From the NCBI RefSeq assembly GCF_002965065.1, contig NZ_PTRE01000140.1, forward strand, positions 1-44,481: a stretch of 44,481 nt of DNA, read 5' to 3'. The notes under the pieces were generated by a model that worked only from the letters and a program-made list of their open reading frames with translations, did not search any database and was not told the DNA's origin. How positions within the stretch are numbered: position 1 is the stretch's first letter; every line of letters begins with the position of its first letter. Shown here piece by piece: positions 18,544-31,049 of the stretch. The stretch comes from Escherichia sp. MOD1-EC7003 (GTDB lineage Bacteria > Pseudomonadota > Gammaproteobacteria > Enterobacterales > Enterobacteriaceae). A program made the position numbers and the translations under genes.

Positions 18544-18622
18544 TGCCTGATGGTGCTGCACTTATCAGGCCTACGGTTATGCGCCTGCGGTAGGCCGGAT
18601 AAGGCGAAGCCGCCGTCTGGCA
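18544..18622. repeat. BIME between arcC and arcB
   Basis: Facing REP units 18544-18574 (TGCCTGATGGTGCTGC...CAGGCCTAC) and 18589-18622 (GTAGGCCGGATAAGG...CGTCTGGCA). Its presence inside the operon shows the arc genes have resided in E. coli long enough to acquire host repeats. Confidence 0.8.
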
Positions 18623-18630
18623 AAAAAGTC

Positions 18631-19563
18631 CTAAACGTTAGCGTTGGCGGTTTCGAGTCGAATCAACGTGCCTTTGTCACCGGCGAGAATGTCTGGCCCG
18701 TCGGTCAGCGAACCAATACCGGCAATTCCCCGGCAGCGGCTGACAAAGTCGGCGCAGGCGGTGACCTTCGGTCCCATCGAACCGGCATCGAATTGCATTT
18801 CGCTCAGCAGTTCCGGCGTCACTTGCGCCAGCGGACGCTGTGTGGGTTTACCCCAGTCGAGATACACCGCGTCGGCATCAGTGAGGATCAGCAGAGCATC
18901 GGCGTGGAGCTGGCTGGCGAGCAGCGCAGCAGAGAGGTCTTTATCGATCACCGCCTCGATGCCGTGATAACCGTCCACTTTCTCCACCACTGGAACACCG
19001 CCGCCGCCGTTGCAGATAACCAGGTGATCGCGGGCAATCAGCGCCTGGATCGCATCGCGCTCGACAATCCGTTTTGGTTGCGGCGAAGGAACCACGCGGC
19101 GAAAAGCTTTACCGTCCGCTTTGAAAATCCACCCTTTTTCTGCTTCTAACGTGCGGGACTGGGCTTCGTCATAAATCGGTCCGATATATTTGGTGGGGTT
19201 GCGAAATGCCGGATCGTTGGCATCGACCTCCACCTGAGTGAGCAGGACGCTGATTTCCCGCTGCGGTAGCTGATTTTTCAGCGCCTGTTGCAGCATGTAG
19301 CCGATCATTCCCTGGCTTTCCGCGCCGAGAATATCGAGCGGATAAGGCGTGACACGGTCATAAGCGCTGTTCTGTAATGCCAGCAGGCCAACCTGCGGAC
19401 CGTTACCGTGTACCAGCACAACCCGCCACTGCTGGGTAAGCTGTGCGATGGTTTTTGCGGCTAACTCAATGTTTTTACGTTGAATATCAGCTTCTAACGG
19501 TTCACCGCGTTTGAGCAGCGCATTGCCACCCAGTGCGACAACCAGAGTCGGTTTGTTTTCCAT
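18631..19563 (-). CDS. arcC: carbamate kinase ArcC
   Basis: 310-residue amino-acid-kinase-fold enzyme. It transfers phosphate from carbamoyl phosphate to ADP, giving ATP, ammonia and CO2, the energy-yielding step of the arginine deiminase pathway. The N-terminal ALGGNALLKRG motif (10-20) and CNGGGGVPV are present, with the LTDADAVYLDWG segment near 225. It starts nine bases downstream of the arcA stop, indicating one transcript. Confidence 0.93.
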   Translation of the reverse strand: MENKPTLVVALGGNALLKRGEPLEADIQRKNIELAAKTIAQLTQQWRVVLVHGNGPQVGLLALQNSAYDRVTPYPLDILGAESQGMIGYMLQQALKNQLPQREISVLLTQVEVDANDPAFRNPTKYIGPIYDEAQSRTLEAEKGWIFKADGKAFRRVVPSPQPKRIVERDAIQALIARDHLVICNGGGGVPVVEKVDGYHGIEAVIDKDLSAALLASQLHADALLILTDADAVYLDWGKPTQRPLAQVTPELLSEMQFDAGSMGPKVTACADFVSRCRGIAGIGSLTDGPDILAGDKGTLIRLETANANV

Positions 19564-19572
19564 GTCAGTTCC

Positions 19573-20793
19573 TTAAATTCCGTCGCGTTCCAGTGGGCAA
19601 CTCATGCAGCGTGCGCCGCCGCGCCCGCGTCCCAGTTCGTCACCGGGAATGGGCAGTACGGTGATACCGGCTTTGTCATATTTTTCGTTGGTCCAGATGT
19701 TGCGCTCGTAACCGACCACAACGCCGGGGCGCAGCGTGAGGACGTTGTTGGCGTCGTTCCACTGTTCGCGTTCCGCTTCAAAGGCGTCGCCGCCAGTGGT
19801 GATTAAGCGGACTTGATCGAGGCCGAGCGCTTTCTCGATGGCGTGAACCAGCGTGCTCTCTTGGGCGCGCTTCAGGCCGCCGCGTCCGTCCGGGGTGATG
19901 GTCCAGCACTGCACATCCTGATGAACCACTTCCGGATAGACGGAGAAGGTGTCGATATCGATGTGGGTCATCACGGTATCGAGGTGCATACAGGAACGGT
20001 GTTTGGGGAGTTCAACGGCAATAACCCGCTCGGCCTGGCGATTTTTAAACAGCGACTGAGCGAGGAACTCGATTCCCTGCGGCGTGGTGCGCTCGGACAT
20101 GCCAATCAGCACCGCACCGCGCCCAATCACCAGGACGTCGCCGCCTTCTAAAGTGGCGTGGTCATAATTAATATTTTCATCGCCGAAATATTTAATGAAT
20201 TCGCCATCGGCAAATTGTGGATGCCAGCGATAAATAGCGCGCAGGTTATTAGTTTCACGCTGGCGGGCAGGTTTTGCCATTGGGTTAATGGAGACGCCGT
20301 TATATATCCAACAGGAAGTATCACGGGTAAATAAATGGTTGGGTAATGGCTTCATAATAAAGTCATTAATATCGTGAGTATCAACCACCATATTTTTAAT
20401 CGAGGCGGGAATTTCACCGTAGGTCAGGCCGCCGCTTAAATGGCGCGCCAGTTCCCGGTGCGGCATATCCGCAAGCCAGGCGCGGACATCGGTAGCAAAG
20501 ATGGGACCCAATCGGTAATCGGAGATTTGCGTTTCCAGCAGCCAGTTTTTCGCTTCAGAGATATCGAGAGTTTGCGCCAATAAATCAGTGAGTAACAAGA
20601 CTTCCACACCCTGCTGGCGAAGCGTGTTGGCAAAAATGTCATGTTCTTCCCCCGCGCGCTCAACCGACAAAACATCATCAAACAGCAACTCCTGACAGTT
20701 TGATGGCGTGAGGCGTTTTAGGCTGAGATTAGGGCGATGCAGCATCACACTGCGCAATTGACCAATTTCAGAACCAACATAATGTTTTTCCAT
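19573..20793 (-). CDS. arcA: arginine deiminase ArcA
   Basis: 406-residue guanidino-modifying enzyme that hydrolyses L-arginine to citrulline and ammonia. The landmarks are [17 protein letters not shown], the [10 protein letters not shown] catalytic histidine region, and the C-terminal [13 protein letters not shown], in which Cys396 is the expected nucleophile by comparison with Pseudomonas ArcA. The ATG at 20793 is preceded by AAAGGTATCGT. It is the first gene of arcA-arcC-arcB-carrier. A consensus CRP site lies about 130 bases upstream. K-12 has no arc operon here. Confidence 0.94.
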   Translation of the reverse strand: MEKHYVGSEIGQLRSVMLHRPNLSLKRLTPSNCQELLFDDVLSVERAGEEHDIFANTLRQQGVEVLLLTDLLAQTLDISEAKNWLLETQISDYRLGPIFATDVRAWLADMPHRELARHLSGGLTYGEIPASIKNMVVDTHDINDFIMKPLPNHLFTRDTSCWIYNGVSINPMAKPARQRETNNLRAIYRWHPQFADGEFIKYFGDENINYDHATLEGGDVLVIGRGAVLIGMSERTTPQGIEFLAQSLFKNRQAERVIAVELPKHRSCMHLDTVMTHIDIDTFSVYPEVVHQDVQCWTITPDGRGGLKRAQESTLVHAIEKALGLDQVRLITTGGDAFEAEREQWNDANNVLTLRPGVVVGYERNIWTNEKYDKAGITVLPIPGDELGRGRGGARCMSCPLERDGI

Positions 20794-20920
20794 TACGATA
20801 CCTTTCACTCTATTTTTTCAGAAATAAAAAGGAGGTGGCTGCAAATAATTAATACATTTGCAGTCATTACTGTTCAGTTAATTTTCGAGGAGAATCATGA
20901 AATTTAATTTACTGCGATAA

Positions 20921-20936
20921 TGTGACGTGTTTCACA
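20921..20936. promoter_or_regulatory. consensus CRP site upstream of arcA
   Basis: TGTGACGTGTTTCACA has both CRP half sites (TGTGA-N6-TCACA) without mismatch. It lies about 130 bp upstream of the arcA start and 540 bp from tabA, so arcA is the more likely target. Confidence 0.7.
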
Positions 20937-21302
20937 TCAAACGGAATATTTGATTTTTCTTATTTAATATATGACGGATGTCTGAGAAATTAAAAAAACA
21001 ATATATTGAAAAATGAATCACTACGCATTTATGCGCTGGGTTATTCTTTTGTGTTAATTGATTGTTTATTTTTACATATAACAACAAAAATATAACGCAT
21101 TGATTATAATGATATTTTTTATTTTCTGGAATAATTATGCGGATTGTGGACCATATTATTTTTCCTGCAAACCTAATTCCCGAATAACTATAGTATTGAA
21201 CATCGATTATGCAAAGGAAGTGAATTGTGATCGGACAACTATTTTTCTTATAATATCAGTTATAACAACAGGTTGGTAAGGTGAAAGTAAAACGCACTTC
21301 AG

Positions 21303-21329
21303 GAATTATGCAGAAAAAATGCATAATTC
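21303..21329. promoter_or_regulatory. perfect inverted repeat upstream of tabA
   Basis: GAATTATGCA and TGCATAATTC flank a GAAAAAA spacer. The 17-bp centre-to-centre spacing suits a dimeric regulator or a small hairpin. It lies about 145 bp upstream of tabA; the binding protein is unknown. Confidence 0.4.
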
Positions 21330-21444
21330 ATTGTCAGGTATTAACAGACATTCAACAATTCCAGCAATAAACATGCGCTGACGCAAAATATGAACAGATA
21401 GCAGTAGTATGGCGGTGGATTTTTTCGTATAACAAGAAAATTGA

Positions 21445-21924
<480 letters not shown>

Positions 21925-21932
21925 ACAAGAAA

Positions 21933-22115
21933 AGGCCGGGTTCGGCCTGAGAATGATGACAAACGCAAAATTGCCTGATGCGCTGCGCTTATCAGGCCTA
22001 CATCATCTCTGCAATCTATTGAAATTGCATGTTTTGTAGGCCGGATAAGGCGTTCACGCCGCATCCGGCATGAACAAAGCGCACGTTGTCAGCAGCCTGA
22101 GGCCGGGTTCGGCCT
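21933..22115. repeat. BIME bracketed by a duplicated 16-bp palindrome
   Basis: AGGCCGGGTTCGGCCT occurs at 21933-21948 just after tabA and again at 22100-22115 just after argI. Each copy can fold as a 6-bp stem terminator for its neighbour. Between them are two REP units, 21972-22001 and 22036-22070. Confidence 0.8.
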
Positions 22116-22133
22116 TATCTTTATCCGGAGAAA

Positions 22134-23138
22134 TTATTGCGCGAGCGTCGCGACCATCACCGCTTTAATGGTGTGCATCCGGTTTTCTGCCTGATCGAAG
22201 ACGATGCTGGCCGATGATTCAAAAACTTCATCGGTGACTTCCATCCCGCCGTGTAAGCCGAATTCCACTGCCATTTTTTTGCCAAGCGTAGTCTGATCGT
22301 CGTGGAACGCTGGCAGACAGTGCAAAAATTTCACCTGCGGATTGTCAGTAAGTTGCAGCATTTGGCTATTCACCTGGTAGTCTCGCAGCAGAGCAATCCG
22401 CTCGACCCATTTCTCTTTTGGCTCACCCATCGATACCCAGACATCGGTATAGATAAAGTCTGCGCCTTTAACCCCAGAGGCTATATCTTCCGTCAAGGTG
22501 ATTTTACCCCCGTGTTTTTGTGCCAGAGCACTGCATTCGGCGACCAGAGATGCTTCCGGCCAGCAGGTTTTTGGCGCGACTAAACGAAGATCCAGCCCGG
22601 TCAACGCTGCTGCTTCGAGCATTGAGTTCCCCATGTTATTACGTGCATCTCCAGCGTATACCAGCGTCATTTCATTGAACGCTTTACCTGGCAGATGCTC
22701 CTGCATGGTGAGGAGATCCGCCAACAGCTGCGTGGGGTGAAACTCATTGGTCAGACCGTTCCATACCGGCACGCCAGCGTATGCTGCCAGCGTTTCGACA
22801 ATCTCCTGACCATAGCCGCGATACTGAATACCGTCATACATGCGACCCAGCACGCGGGCAGTATCTTTAATCGACTCTTTATGTCCAATCTGGCTGCCGC
22901 TTGGGCCAAGATAAGTAACGCGAGCACCCTGGTCATATGCGGCAACTTCGAAAGAGCATCGGGTACGGGTCGAGTCTTTTTCGAAGATGAGCGCGATGTT
23001 TTTACCAGTGAGTTTGGCTTCTTCTTTACCGCTTTTCTTATCGGCTTTCAGCTTCGCGGCTAACTGCAGCAGGCTGTTGAGTTCAGCTGGCGTGAAATCG
23101 AGTAATTTCAGGAAATGTTTATGATAAAACCCGGACAT
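22134..23138 (-). CDS. argI: ornithine carbamoyltransferase, anabolic (ArgI)
   Basis: 334-residue OTCase of arginine biosynthesis: ornithine + carbamoyl phosphate to citrulline. STRTR is at residues 56-60, with [13 protein letters not shown] and HCLPAFHDD following. The ATG at 23138 is preceded by GGAGGGATCT. The promoter has two tandem ARG boxes, which mark it as a member of the ArgR regulon, unlike arcB. Its product can mix with ArcB-type subunits in principle, since E. coli ArgF and ArgI do. Confidence 0.96.
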   Translation of the reverse strand: MSGFYHKHFLKLLDFTPAELNSLLQLAAKLKADKKSGKEEAKLTGKNIALIFEKDSTRTRCSFEVAAYDQGARVTYLGPSGSQIGHKESIKDTARVLGRMYDGIQYRGYGQEIVETLAAYAGVPVWNGLTNEFHPTQLLADLLTMQEHLPGKAFNEMTLVYAGDARNNMGNSMLEAAALTGLDLRLVAPKTCWPEASLVAECSALAQKHGGKITLTEDIASGVKGADFIYTDVWVSMGEPKEKWVERIALLRDYQVNSQMLQLTDNPQVKFLHCLPAFHDDQTTLGKKMAVEFGLHGGMEVTDEVFESSASIVFDQAENRMHTIKAVMVATLAQ

Positions 23139-23163
23139 AGATCCCTCCTGTGGCTAACGCCTT

Positions 23164-23202
23164 AATGAATTAAAATTCAATTTATATGGATGAATATTCA
23201 TT
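23164..23202. promoter_or_regulatory. paired ARG boxes of argI
   Basis: Box 1 at 23164-23181 (AATGAATTAAAATTCAAT) and box 2 at 23185-23202 (core TGGATGAATATTCA). They are separated by 3 bp, the spacing needed for one ArgR hexamer. Confidence 0.92.
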
Positions 23203-23299
23203 TGCAAGCCTAAAGCATAAATCTTTATCACAAAGGTGGAGGCAATGTCAGTGGTGTGTGACAATAAGAGTATCGGCAGGACATTAAGAGGAATGAGCC

Positions 23300-23716
23300 A
23301 TGGCAAACCCGGAACAACTGGAAGAACAGCGTGAAGAAACACGTTTGATTATTGAAGAATTACTGGAAGATGGCAGCGATCCGGACGCGCTGTACACCAT
23401 TGAACATCACCTTTCCGCAGACGATCTGGAAACCCTGGAAAAAGCAGCGGTTGAAGCGTTTAAACTCGGTTACGAAGTGACCGATCCAGAAGCGCTGGAA
23501 GTGGAAGATGGTGATGTCGTGATTTGCTGCGATATCCTCAGCGAGTGCGCGTTGAATGCCGATCTGATCGATGCCCAGGTTGAACAACTGATGACGCTGG
23601 CAGAAAAATTTGACGTTGAGTACGACGGTTGGGGTACTTACTTTGAAGATCCTAACGGCGAAGACGGCGACGATGAAGATTTTGTCGATGAAGACGACGA
23701 CGGTGTTCGCCACTAA
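23300..23716 (+). CDS. rraB: ribonuclease E inhibitor RraB
   Basis: 138-residue acidic cytosolic protein (formerly YjgD) that binds the RNase E C-terminal region and changes degradosome composition. The sequence is rich in Asp and Glu and ends in the acidic tail [24 protein letters not shown] precedes the ATG. It is divergent from argI. Confidence 0.95.
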   Translation: MANPEQLEEQREETRLIIEELLEDGSDPDALYTIEHHLSADDLETLEKAAVEAFKLGYEVTDPEALEVEDGDVVICCDILSECALNADLIDAQVEQLMTLAEKFDVEYDGWGTYFEDPNGEDGDDEDFVDEDDDGVRH

Positions 23717-23742
23717 TTAAGCGTTAACGACAAAGGCTAAAT

Positions 23743-23821
23743 GGCCTGATGCGCTACGCTTATCATTCCTGCAATCTATTGAATTTGTAGACCGGATAAG
23801 GCGTTAACGCCACATCCGGCA
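23743..23821. repeat. BIME after rraB
   Basis: A degraded REP at 23743-23769 and a second at 23787-23821 (GTAGACCGGATAAGG...CACATCCGGCA). The spacer GCAATCTATTGAA is shared with the tabA-argI BIME. Confidence 0.8.
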
Positions 23822-23849
23822 TAAACAAAAAGTACATTGTTAGTGTGAG

Positions 23850-23886
23850 AATGCCCGCGAGTGTGAACTCGCTGGCATTTTTTCAG
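23850..23886 (+). terminator. rraB terminator
   Basis: AATGCCCGCGAG pairs with CTCGCTGGCATT around TGTGAA, followed by TTTTT. It overlaps the yjgM 3' end on the opposite strand. Confidence 0.75.
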
Positions 23887-24386
23887 AGTTCGCGTAGCAT
23901 CCGCACTTCACAATCGACATGGCCCGTGCAGCCAAGCGCATAGTCGATATGCTCAAAGCCCAAATGCTCATAAAGCGCAATGGCCTCCTTTAAAAAAGCG
24001 GTTGTTTCCAGATAGCAGCGTTTGAAACCCATCTCTCGCGCCTGCTCCATCGCCATTAAGGCCAGTTTCTTTGCCAGCCCTTTGCCGCGAATTACCGGAA
24101 GAAAATACATCTTTTGCAATTCGCAAATGTCCGGCTCACTCCCGGTTAATGGCGCAATCCCGCCGCCGCCGACCACGTCACCATCGTACTCAACCACCCA
24201 ATATGCATGACTGGGCTGACTATACACTTGATACAACTCGTCTAGATTCGGATCGGCGACGGTGTAGCCTTTATCAGCGGTAAGACCGTATTCTGCGGAT
24301 ACCTGACGAATGACGCGGGCGATGGCGGGATTATCGGCGGCGGTAAGTCTGCGCAAACGGAGCGCGGGGGAAACAACAACATTCAT
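23883..24386 (-). CDS. yjgM: GNAT-family N-acetyltransferase YjgM
   Basis: 167-residue acetyltransferase. The acetyl-CoA binding motif A is visible as [18 protein letters not shown], followed by [20 protein letters not shown]. The natural substrate is not established. The ATG at 24386 gives the usual length; an open extension to 24404 looks non-native. Confidence 0.9.
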   Translation of the reverse strand: MNVVVSPALRLRRLTAADNPAIARVIRQVSAEYGLTADKGYTVADPNLDELYQVYSQPSHAYWVVEYDGDVVGGGGIAPLTGSEPDICELQKMYFLPVIRGKGLAKKLALMAMEQAREMGFKRCYLETTAFLKEAIALYEHLGFEHIDYALGCTGHVDCEVRMLREL

Positions 24387-24577
24387 AGCATAGCTCAATT
24401 TCAAATGTATGATTTATAGTTCACTTTAATACCACCCTCGCTTATGTGGTGCAAGAAGAAGATAAATCAGAAAATATTAAGCATATATCTCTGAGATAAA
24501 GCGTATTCTAGGCAAGCCAGTATCAATTTACTGGGATTATTATTTATATGAATGGAATTATTTTAGGGATATGATTC

Positions 24578-25765
24578 ATGAATGGTGTAAACATCGGGAA
24601 AGATAATCCTCGTCACGCATTTGTTTTCACAGGCAAAGGGGGTGAGTACTTTCTTATTTGTCTTGTGAATTTATTGCTGACAATTATTACCATGGGAATA
24701 TATGGACCGTGGGCATTGGTGAAGTGTCGTCGTTATATTTATCAACATGTGACACTCAAGGGGCAACCATTTCGTTATGAGGGAACAGGTGGTGCTATTT
24801 TTGTTAGTTTTTCAATTATTATGGTGGTTTATTTTTTTAGCATTTTTTGTTTTTCGGGCCAACACTTTGCGCTTGGTTTCCTCCTGCTCGTTCTCCTGCT
24901 CGGCTGTATTCCGTGTATGGCAGTGAAGAGCTTACAGTATCAGGCGAATATGACCTCACTGAATGGTATTCGCTTTGGTTTTAACTGCTCTATGCTTCGT
25001 GCATGGTGGGTTATGTTAGGTCTGCCTGTTCTATTGGCGTTAGCTTTTTGGTTCGTGCTGTATCTTATTTCGCAAGTGACGACATCGATAGGAGGGGTAT
25101 TCTTTAACTTAGTCGCGTTAAGTTTGCTTTCTGTCGTCGGACTAGGTGTTGTCCACGGTATTACCTACAGCAAGTGGATGCCTTTACTGGGTAATAACGC
25201 GACTTTTGGTATCCATCAGTTTTCCATTAAAGTAAGTGTAAAAGAATGCATTAAAGGATGCATGCTCGCAATATTAACCATGGTTCCTTTCATCATTGTA
25301 ATTGGTATTATGATTGTGCCAGTATTCCAGCAGTTAATGATGATGGCTATGTTGGGGCAGGCTGATGCAGGTGGTGAGCTTGTATTGCAATATTTCCCGC
25401 AGATTATGGCTTCCTACTTCCTGTACTTTGTCGCGATTCTTGTGCTTGCCAGTTATCTCTATGTCACGTTACGCAATCTGTTTTTGAATAATCTGACACT
25501 GGCAAATGGTACTGTTAGTTTCCATTCATCCATCACCGCAATTGGTATGCTTTTGCGCATATTTGCGGTATTAGTGGGTACTTCAATCACCTGTGGCCTG
25601 GCTTATCCGTGGCTAAAAATGTGGATGGTAAGCTGGATTGCCAACAATACCCATGTCCAGGGTGACCTTGATTCGCTGGAGTTAACCAATGATGACAAGC
25701 CGCAGGATAGCGGTCTGTTGATGTGGATATCTCGCGGTATTATGCCGTATGTGCCGTTTATCTAA
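24578..25765 (+). CDS. yjgN: inner membrane protein YjgN (DUF898)
   Basis: 395-residue DUF898 protein with about eight to ten membrane segments, a Cys-containing first segment and the conserved NLLLTIITMGIYGPWALVKCRRY start. No function is established. AGGGATATGATTC precedes the ATG. Its 173-base upstream region is AT-rich and separates it from yjgM. Confidence 0.88.
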   Translation: MNGVNIGKDNPRHAFVFTGKGGEYFLICLVNLLLTIITMGIYGPWALVKCRRYIYQHVTLKGQPFRYEGTGGAIFVSFSIIMVVYFFSIFCFSGQHFALGFLLLVLLLGCIPCMAVKSLQYQANMTSLNGIRFGFNCSMLRAWWVMLGLPVLLALAFWFVLYLISQVTTSIGGVFFNLVALSLLSVVGLGVVHGITYSKWMPLLGNNATFGIHQFSIKVSVKECIKGCMLAILTMVPFIIVIGIMIVPVFQQLMMMAMLGQADAGGELVLQYFPQIMASYFLYFVAILVLASYLYVTLRNLFLNNLTLANGTVSFHSSITAIGMLLRIFAVLVGTSITCGLAYPWLKMWMVSWIANNTHVQGDLDSLELTNDDKPQDSGLLMWISRGIMPYVPFI

Positions 25766-25770
25766 CTAAA

Positions 25771-25794
25771 AAGGCCGGAGCATGCTCCGGCCTT
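25771..25794. terminator. bidirectional terminator between yjgN and valS
   Basis: Perfect palindrome AAGGCCGGAGC-AT-GCTCCGGCCTT, with A-rich sequence on the left and TTCGTTT on the right. Confidence 0.85.
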
Positions 25795-25811
25795 CGTTTA
25801 CATCGAGAATA

Positions 25812-28667
25812 TTACAGCGCGGCGATAACAGCCTGCTGTTCAATCAGTTTCGCTTTTGCTTCTGCATAGCCTTCCAGCTTCTCACGCTCTTTCGCGATGA
25901 CCGCTTCCGGTGCACGGGCGACAAAGCCTTCGTTCGCCAACTTGTTCTCGATACGGCTGATTTCACCTTCGATCTTCGCTACTTCTTTCGCCAGACGCGC
26001 CAGCTCATCTTCTTTGTTGATGAGACCCGCCATCGGGATCAGCAGCTCTGCACCGTCGATGATCTTAGTAACGGAAACCGGACCTTTGTCATCGGCAGGC
26101 AACACGGTGATGCTTTCCAGACGCGCCAGCGTTTGCAGGAAGCCACGGTTTTCATTTACGCGACGTACTGCATCTGCACTGCAACCGCGCAGCAGCAACT
26201 CCAGCGGTTTACCGGGGGCGATGTTCATTTCCGCACGAATGTTACGTACCGCAACGATCGCCTGCTTCAGCCACTCGGTGTCGGCCAGTGCGGCTTCATC
26301 AACCTGAGATGCATCGTACTGCGGGAACGGCTGCAGCATGATGGTGTCGGCGGTGATACCGCAAAGCACTTTCACACGCTGCCAGATGGTTTCGGTGATG
26401 AACGGAATGATTGGGTGTGCGAGGCGCAGCAGACCTTCCAGCACGGTCACCAGCGTATGGCGAGTACCGCGCAATTCGGCTTCGCTGCCACCGTTCATTA
26501 CCGGCTTGGTCAGCTCCAGATACCAGTCGCAGAACTGGTTCCAGGTGAATTCATACAGAATGCCTGCGGCAATATCGAAGCGGAAGCTGTCCAGCGCTTC
26601 GCGGTACGCTTTGATAGTCTGGTTGAACTCTGCCAGAATCCAGCGGTCTGCCAGCGACAGCGTCATTTCGCCGCCGTTGAAACCGCAATCCTGACCTTCT
26701 GTGTTCATCAGCACAAAGCGGCTGGCGTTCCACAGCTTGTTACAGAAGTTACGATAACCTTCCAGACGCTTCATATCCCAGTTGATATCGCGCCCGGTCG
26801 AGGCCAGCGCCGCCAGGGTGAAGCGCAGGGCGTCGGTGCCGTGCGGCTCGATGCCGTTCGGGAACTGCTTCTCGGTACGCTTGCGGATTTTGTCTGCCAG
26901 CTGCGGCTGCATCATATTGCCAGTGCGTTTCTCCAGCAGATCTGCAAGCGTTATACCGTCAACCATATCCAGCGGGTCAATGACGTTACCCTTGGATTTG
27001 GACATCTTCTGGCCTTCGTCGTCACGGATCAGACCGGTCATGTAGACGGTATGGAACGGAACCTGCGGCTTGCCGTTTTCATCTTTGATGAAGTGCATGG
27101 TCATCATGATCATGCGGGCAATCCAGAAGAAGATGATGTCGAAACCAGAGACCATCACGCTGGTCGGGTGGAACTGACGCAGGGCGTCGGTATTTTCCGG
27201 CCAGCCAAGGGTAGAGAAGGTCCACAGCGCGGAGGAGAACCAGGTATCGAGAACGTCTTCATCCTGACGCAGAGCAACGTCGGCACCGAGGTTATTTTCT
27301 TTACGCACTTCATCTTCGTTGCGGCCAACATAAACGTTACCCGCTTCGTCGTACCATGCCGGGATGCGGTGACCCCACCACAGCTGGCGAGAGATACACC
27401 AGTCCTGAATATCGCGCATCCAGGAGAAGTACATGTTTTCGTACTGCTTCGGCACAAACTGAATGTCACCGTTCTCAACCGCTTCAACCGCCGGTTTCGC
27501 CAGCACGTCGGCACGGACGTACCACTGGTCGGTCAGCATCGGTTCGATCACCACGCCGCCACGGTCGCCATAAGGAACAGTCAGGTCGTGCGGTTTAATT
27601 TCTTCCAGCAGGCCGAGTGCGTCAACCGCAGCAACGACTGCTTTACGCGCAGCAAAACGCTCAAGTTTCTGGAACTCTGCCGGGATCTCGCTGGAATAAA
27701 CGTCGGATTCGTTACCTTTGGTATCGAACACCTGGGCGCTTTCACGGATATCGCCGTCAAAGGTCAGGATGTTGATCATCGGAAGTTGATGACGCTTACC
27801 GACTTCATAGTCGTTAAAGTCGTGCGCCGGAGTGATTTTCACGCAGCCGGTGCCTTTTTCCATGTCAGCGTGTTCGTCGCCAACAATCGGAATACGACGG
27901 TTTACCAGCGGCAGAATGACATATTTACCAATCAGATCTTTATAACGCGGATCTTCCGGGTTAACGGCTACGCCGGTATCGCCCAGCAAGGTTTCCGGAC
28001 GGGTAGTCGCAACCACCAGATAATCTTTACCGTCTGCGGTTTTCGCGCCGTCAGCCAGCGGATAGCGGATGTGCCACATCGAACCTTTCGATTCGCGGTT
28101 TTCCACTTCCAGGTCAGAAATAGCGGTACGCAGTTTCGGGTCCCAGTTTACCAGGCGTTTACCACGGTAAATCAGGTCTTCTTTATATAGACGAACGAAA
28201 ACTTCTTTCACCGCATTGGACAGGCCTTCGTCCATGGTAAAGCGTTCACGCTCCCAGTCGACGGAGTTGCCGAGACGACGCATCTGACGGGTAATGGTGC
28301 CGCCGGATTCCGCTTTCCATTCCCAGATTTTGTCGATGAAGGCTTCGCGGCCGTAGTCGTGACGGGTTTTACCTTCTTCTGCGGCAATCTTGCGCTCAAC
28401 GACCATCTGAGTAGCGATCCCGGCGTGGTCAGTACCGACCTGCCACAGGGTGTTTTTGCCCTGCATGCGCTGATAGCGGATCATGGTATCCATGATGGTT
28501 TGCTGGAAGGCGTGACCCATATGCAAACTGCCGGTGACGTTTGGCGGTGGGATCATGATGCAGAAACTGTCCTGGCTTTCGTTGCCATTAGGCTTAAAGT
28601 AGCCCTGCTTTTCCCAGTGCTCGTAAAGCGGCTGTTCGATATCTTGTGGGTTGTATGTCTTTTCCAT
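25812..28667 (-). CDS. valS: valyl-tRNA synthetase
   Basis: 951-residue class I aminoacyl-tRNA synthetase that charges tRNA-Val. [13 protein letters not shown] (about 40-52) is the HIGH motif and KMSKSKGNV (about 554) is the KMSKS motif. The editing domain lies between them, and the C-terminal coiled coil ([20 protein letters not shown]) is intact. The ATG shares its A with the last base of the holC TAA, so translation is coupled. Confidence 0.98.
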   Translation of the reverse strand: MEKTYNPQDIEQPLYEHWEKQGYFKPNGNESQDSFCIMIPPPNVTGSLHMGHAFQQTIMDTMIRYQRMQGKNTLWQVGTDHAGIATQMVVERKIAAEEGKTRHDYGREAFIDKIWEWKAESGGTITRQMRRLGNSVDWERERFTMDEGLSNAVKEVFVRLYKEDLIYRGKRLVNWDPKLRTAISDLEVENRESKGSMWHIRYPLADGAKTADGKDYLVVATTRPETLLGDTGVAVNPEDPRYKDLIGKYVILPLVNRRIPIVGDEHADMEKGTGCVKITPAHDFNDYEVGKRHQLPMINILTFDGDIRESAQVFDTKGNESDVYSSEIPAEFQKLERFAARKAVVAAVDALGLLEEIKPHDLTVPYGDRGGVVIEPMLTDQWYVRADVLAKPAVEAVENGDIQFVPKQYENMYFSWMRDIQDWCISRQLWWGHRIPAWYDEAGNVYVGRNEDEVRKENNLGADVALRQDEDVLDTWFSSALWTFSTLGWPENTDALRQFHPTSVMVSGFDIIFFWIARMIMMTMHFIKDENGKPQVPFHTVYMTGLIRDDEGQKMSKSKGNVIDPLDMVDGITLADLLEKRTGNMMQPQLADKIRKRTEKQFPNGIEPHGTDALRFTLAALASTGRDINWDMKRLEGYRNFCNKLWNASRFVLMNTEGQDCGFNGGEMTLSLADRWILAEFNQTIKAYREALDSFRFDIAAGILYEFTWNQFCDWYLELTKPVMNGGSEAELRGTRHTLVTVLEGLLRLAHPIIPFITETIWQRVKVLCGITADTIMLQPFPQYDASQVDEAALADTEWLKQAIVAVRNIRAEMNIAPGKPLELLLRGCSADAVRRVNENRGFLQTLARLESITVLPADDKGPVSVTKIIDGAELLIPMAGLINKEDELARLAKEVAKIEGEISRIENKLANEGFVARAPEAVIAKEREKLEGYAEAKAKLIEQQAVIAAL

Positions 28668-29110
28668 TATTTCCAGGTTGCCGTATTCAGGTTGAAACCA
28701 GCCACGCGGTAGGCTTTATAGCGTTCGCGCGCCAGTTGTTTCAGAGAATCTTCATAAGGAACGAAGTCTACCACTTCTGTGAAAGCGGTGGCAAAATCTG
28801 CAAAGCTTGTTCGCAGACTAATCAATATATCACGCGGGCTGCTGCTGCGTTTTTGCGGCCAGGCGATCTCCACCGGCGCACCGCCGCGCGGTCCTTCTCC
28901 CGCTAAATTATGCGGAACAAAGCTTTCTGCCGGACGCGCCCACAGGGCTTCATCCAGCCGGTAAGCCTGCTTTTCATCTTCACAAGCGATGAGCACACGC
29001 TTACCACTGCGCCAACGTTCTGCGGCAATTTCACACACCAACAGCTCAACGGCGCTTAAGCCATCGACGGGGGTGTCATTGTCCAGAAGGTAGAACGTCG
29101 CGTTTTTCAT
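28667..29110 (-). CDS. holC: DNA polymerase III subunit chi
   Basis: 147-residue clamp-loader accessory subunit that links psi (HolD) to SSB. The chain starts [14 protein letters not shown] and has the usual alpha/beta fold pattern. It directly precedes and overlaps valS by one base. Confidence 0.96.
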   Translation of the reverse strand: MKNATFYLLDNDTPVDGLSAVELLVCEIAAERWRSGKRVLIACEDEKQAYRLDEALWARPAESFVPHNLAGEGPRGGAPVEIAWPQKRSSSPRDILISLRTSFADFATAFTEVVDFVPYEDSLKQLARERYKAYRVAGFNLNTATWK

Positions 29111-29160
29111 ATATGGGGCTTCTTGTGGTGGATTTAAATACGCATCAGGTAAACGCCGCT

Positions 29161-29249
29161 GCGCCTGATGCGACGCTGCCGCGTCTTATCAGGCCTACAA
29201 GTTAAGTGCTGTGTGTAGGTCGGATAAGGCGTTTACGCCGCATCCGACA
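29161..29249. repeat. BIME between pepA and holC
   Basis: REP units at 29161-29198 (GCGCCTGATGCGACGC...CAGGCCTAC) and 29215-29249 (GTAGGTCGGATAAGG...CATCCGACA). Confidence 0.85.
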
Positions 29250-29271
29250 ATAACAACACAGCCTGATGCAA

Positions 29272-30786
<1,515 letters not shown>

Positions 30787-31049
30787 CTACGCTCCTGAAT
30801 CTTAAAGACAACGGCGGTGGCTACAGATAGAATTGCAAGCTTTCGTAACTCATGTCCGCTGTTGCGATGACTTCGTGTTAATCTTAACGTTATTACGGCA
30901 TTGGCACGTCAGAACAAAATCTGAGAGGTGAATCCGTTGAGTATAATTATCTTAGCGACGATTTCGACGACTCAAGAGAATAAATGACGTTTAAGCCATG
31001 AAACAAGCTAAAATCCTGCAAAAGACGAGTTTTTACGGGCGTATTTAAA

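Noticed and set aside
20897-20920. Seven-codon frame MKFNLLR with GAGGAG upstream, as an arginine leader peptide
   Set aside because: It is on the strand opposite to the arc operon and more than 550 bp from tabA, with no attenuator after it.
20990-21035. ATGAATCACTACGCATTTA as an ARG box for arc
   Set aside because: Only one half fits TGAAT-N4-ATTCA and the second box is missing.
25782-28190. 802-codon open frame on the plus strand across valS
   Set aside because: It lies exactly antisense to the highly conserved valS and has no domain or ribosome site. Long antisense frames are common opposite GC-rich, codon-biased genes.
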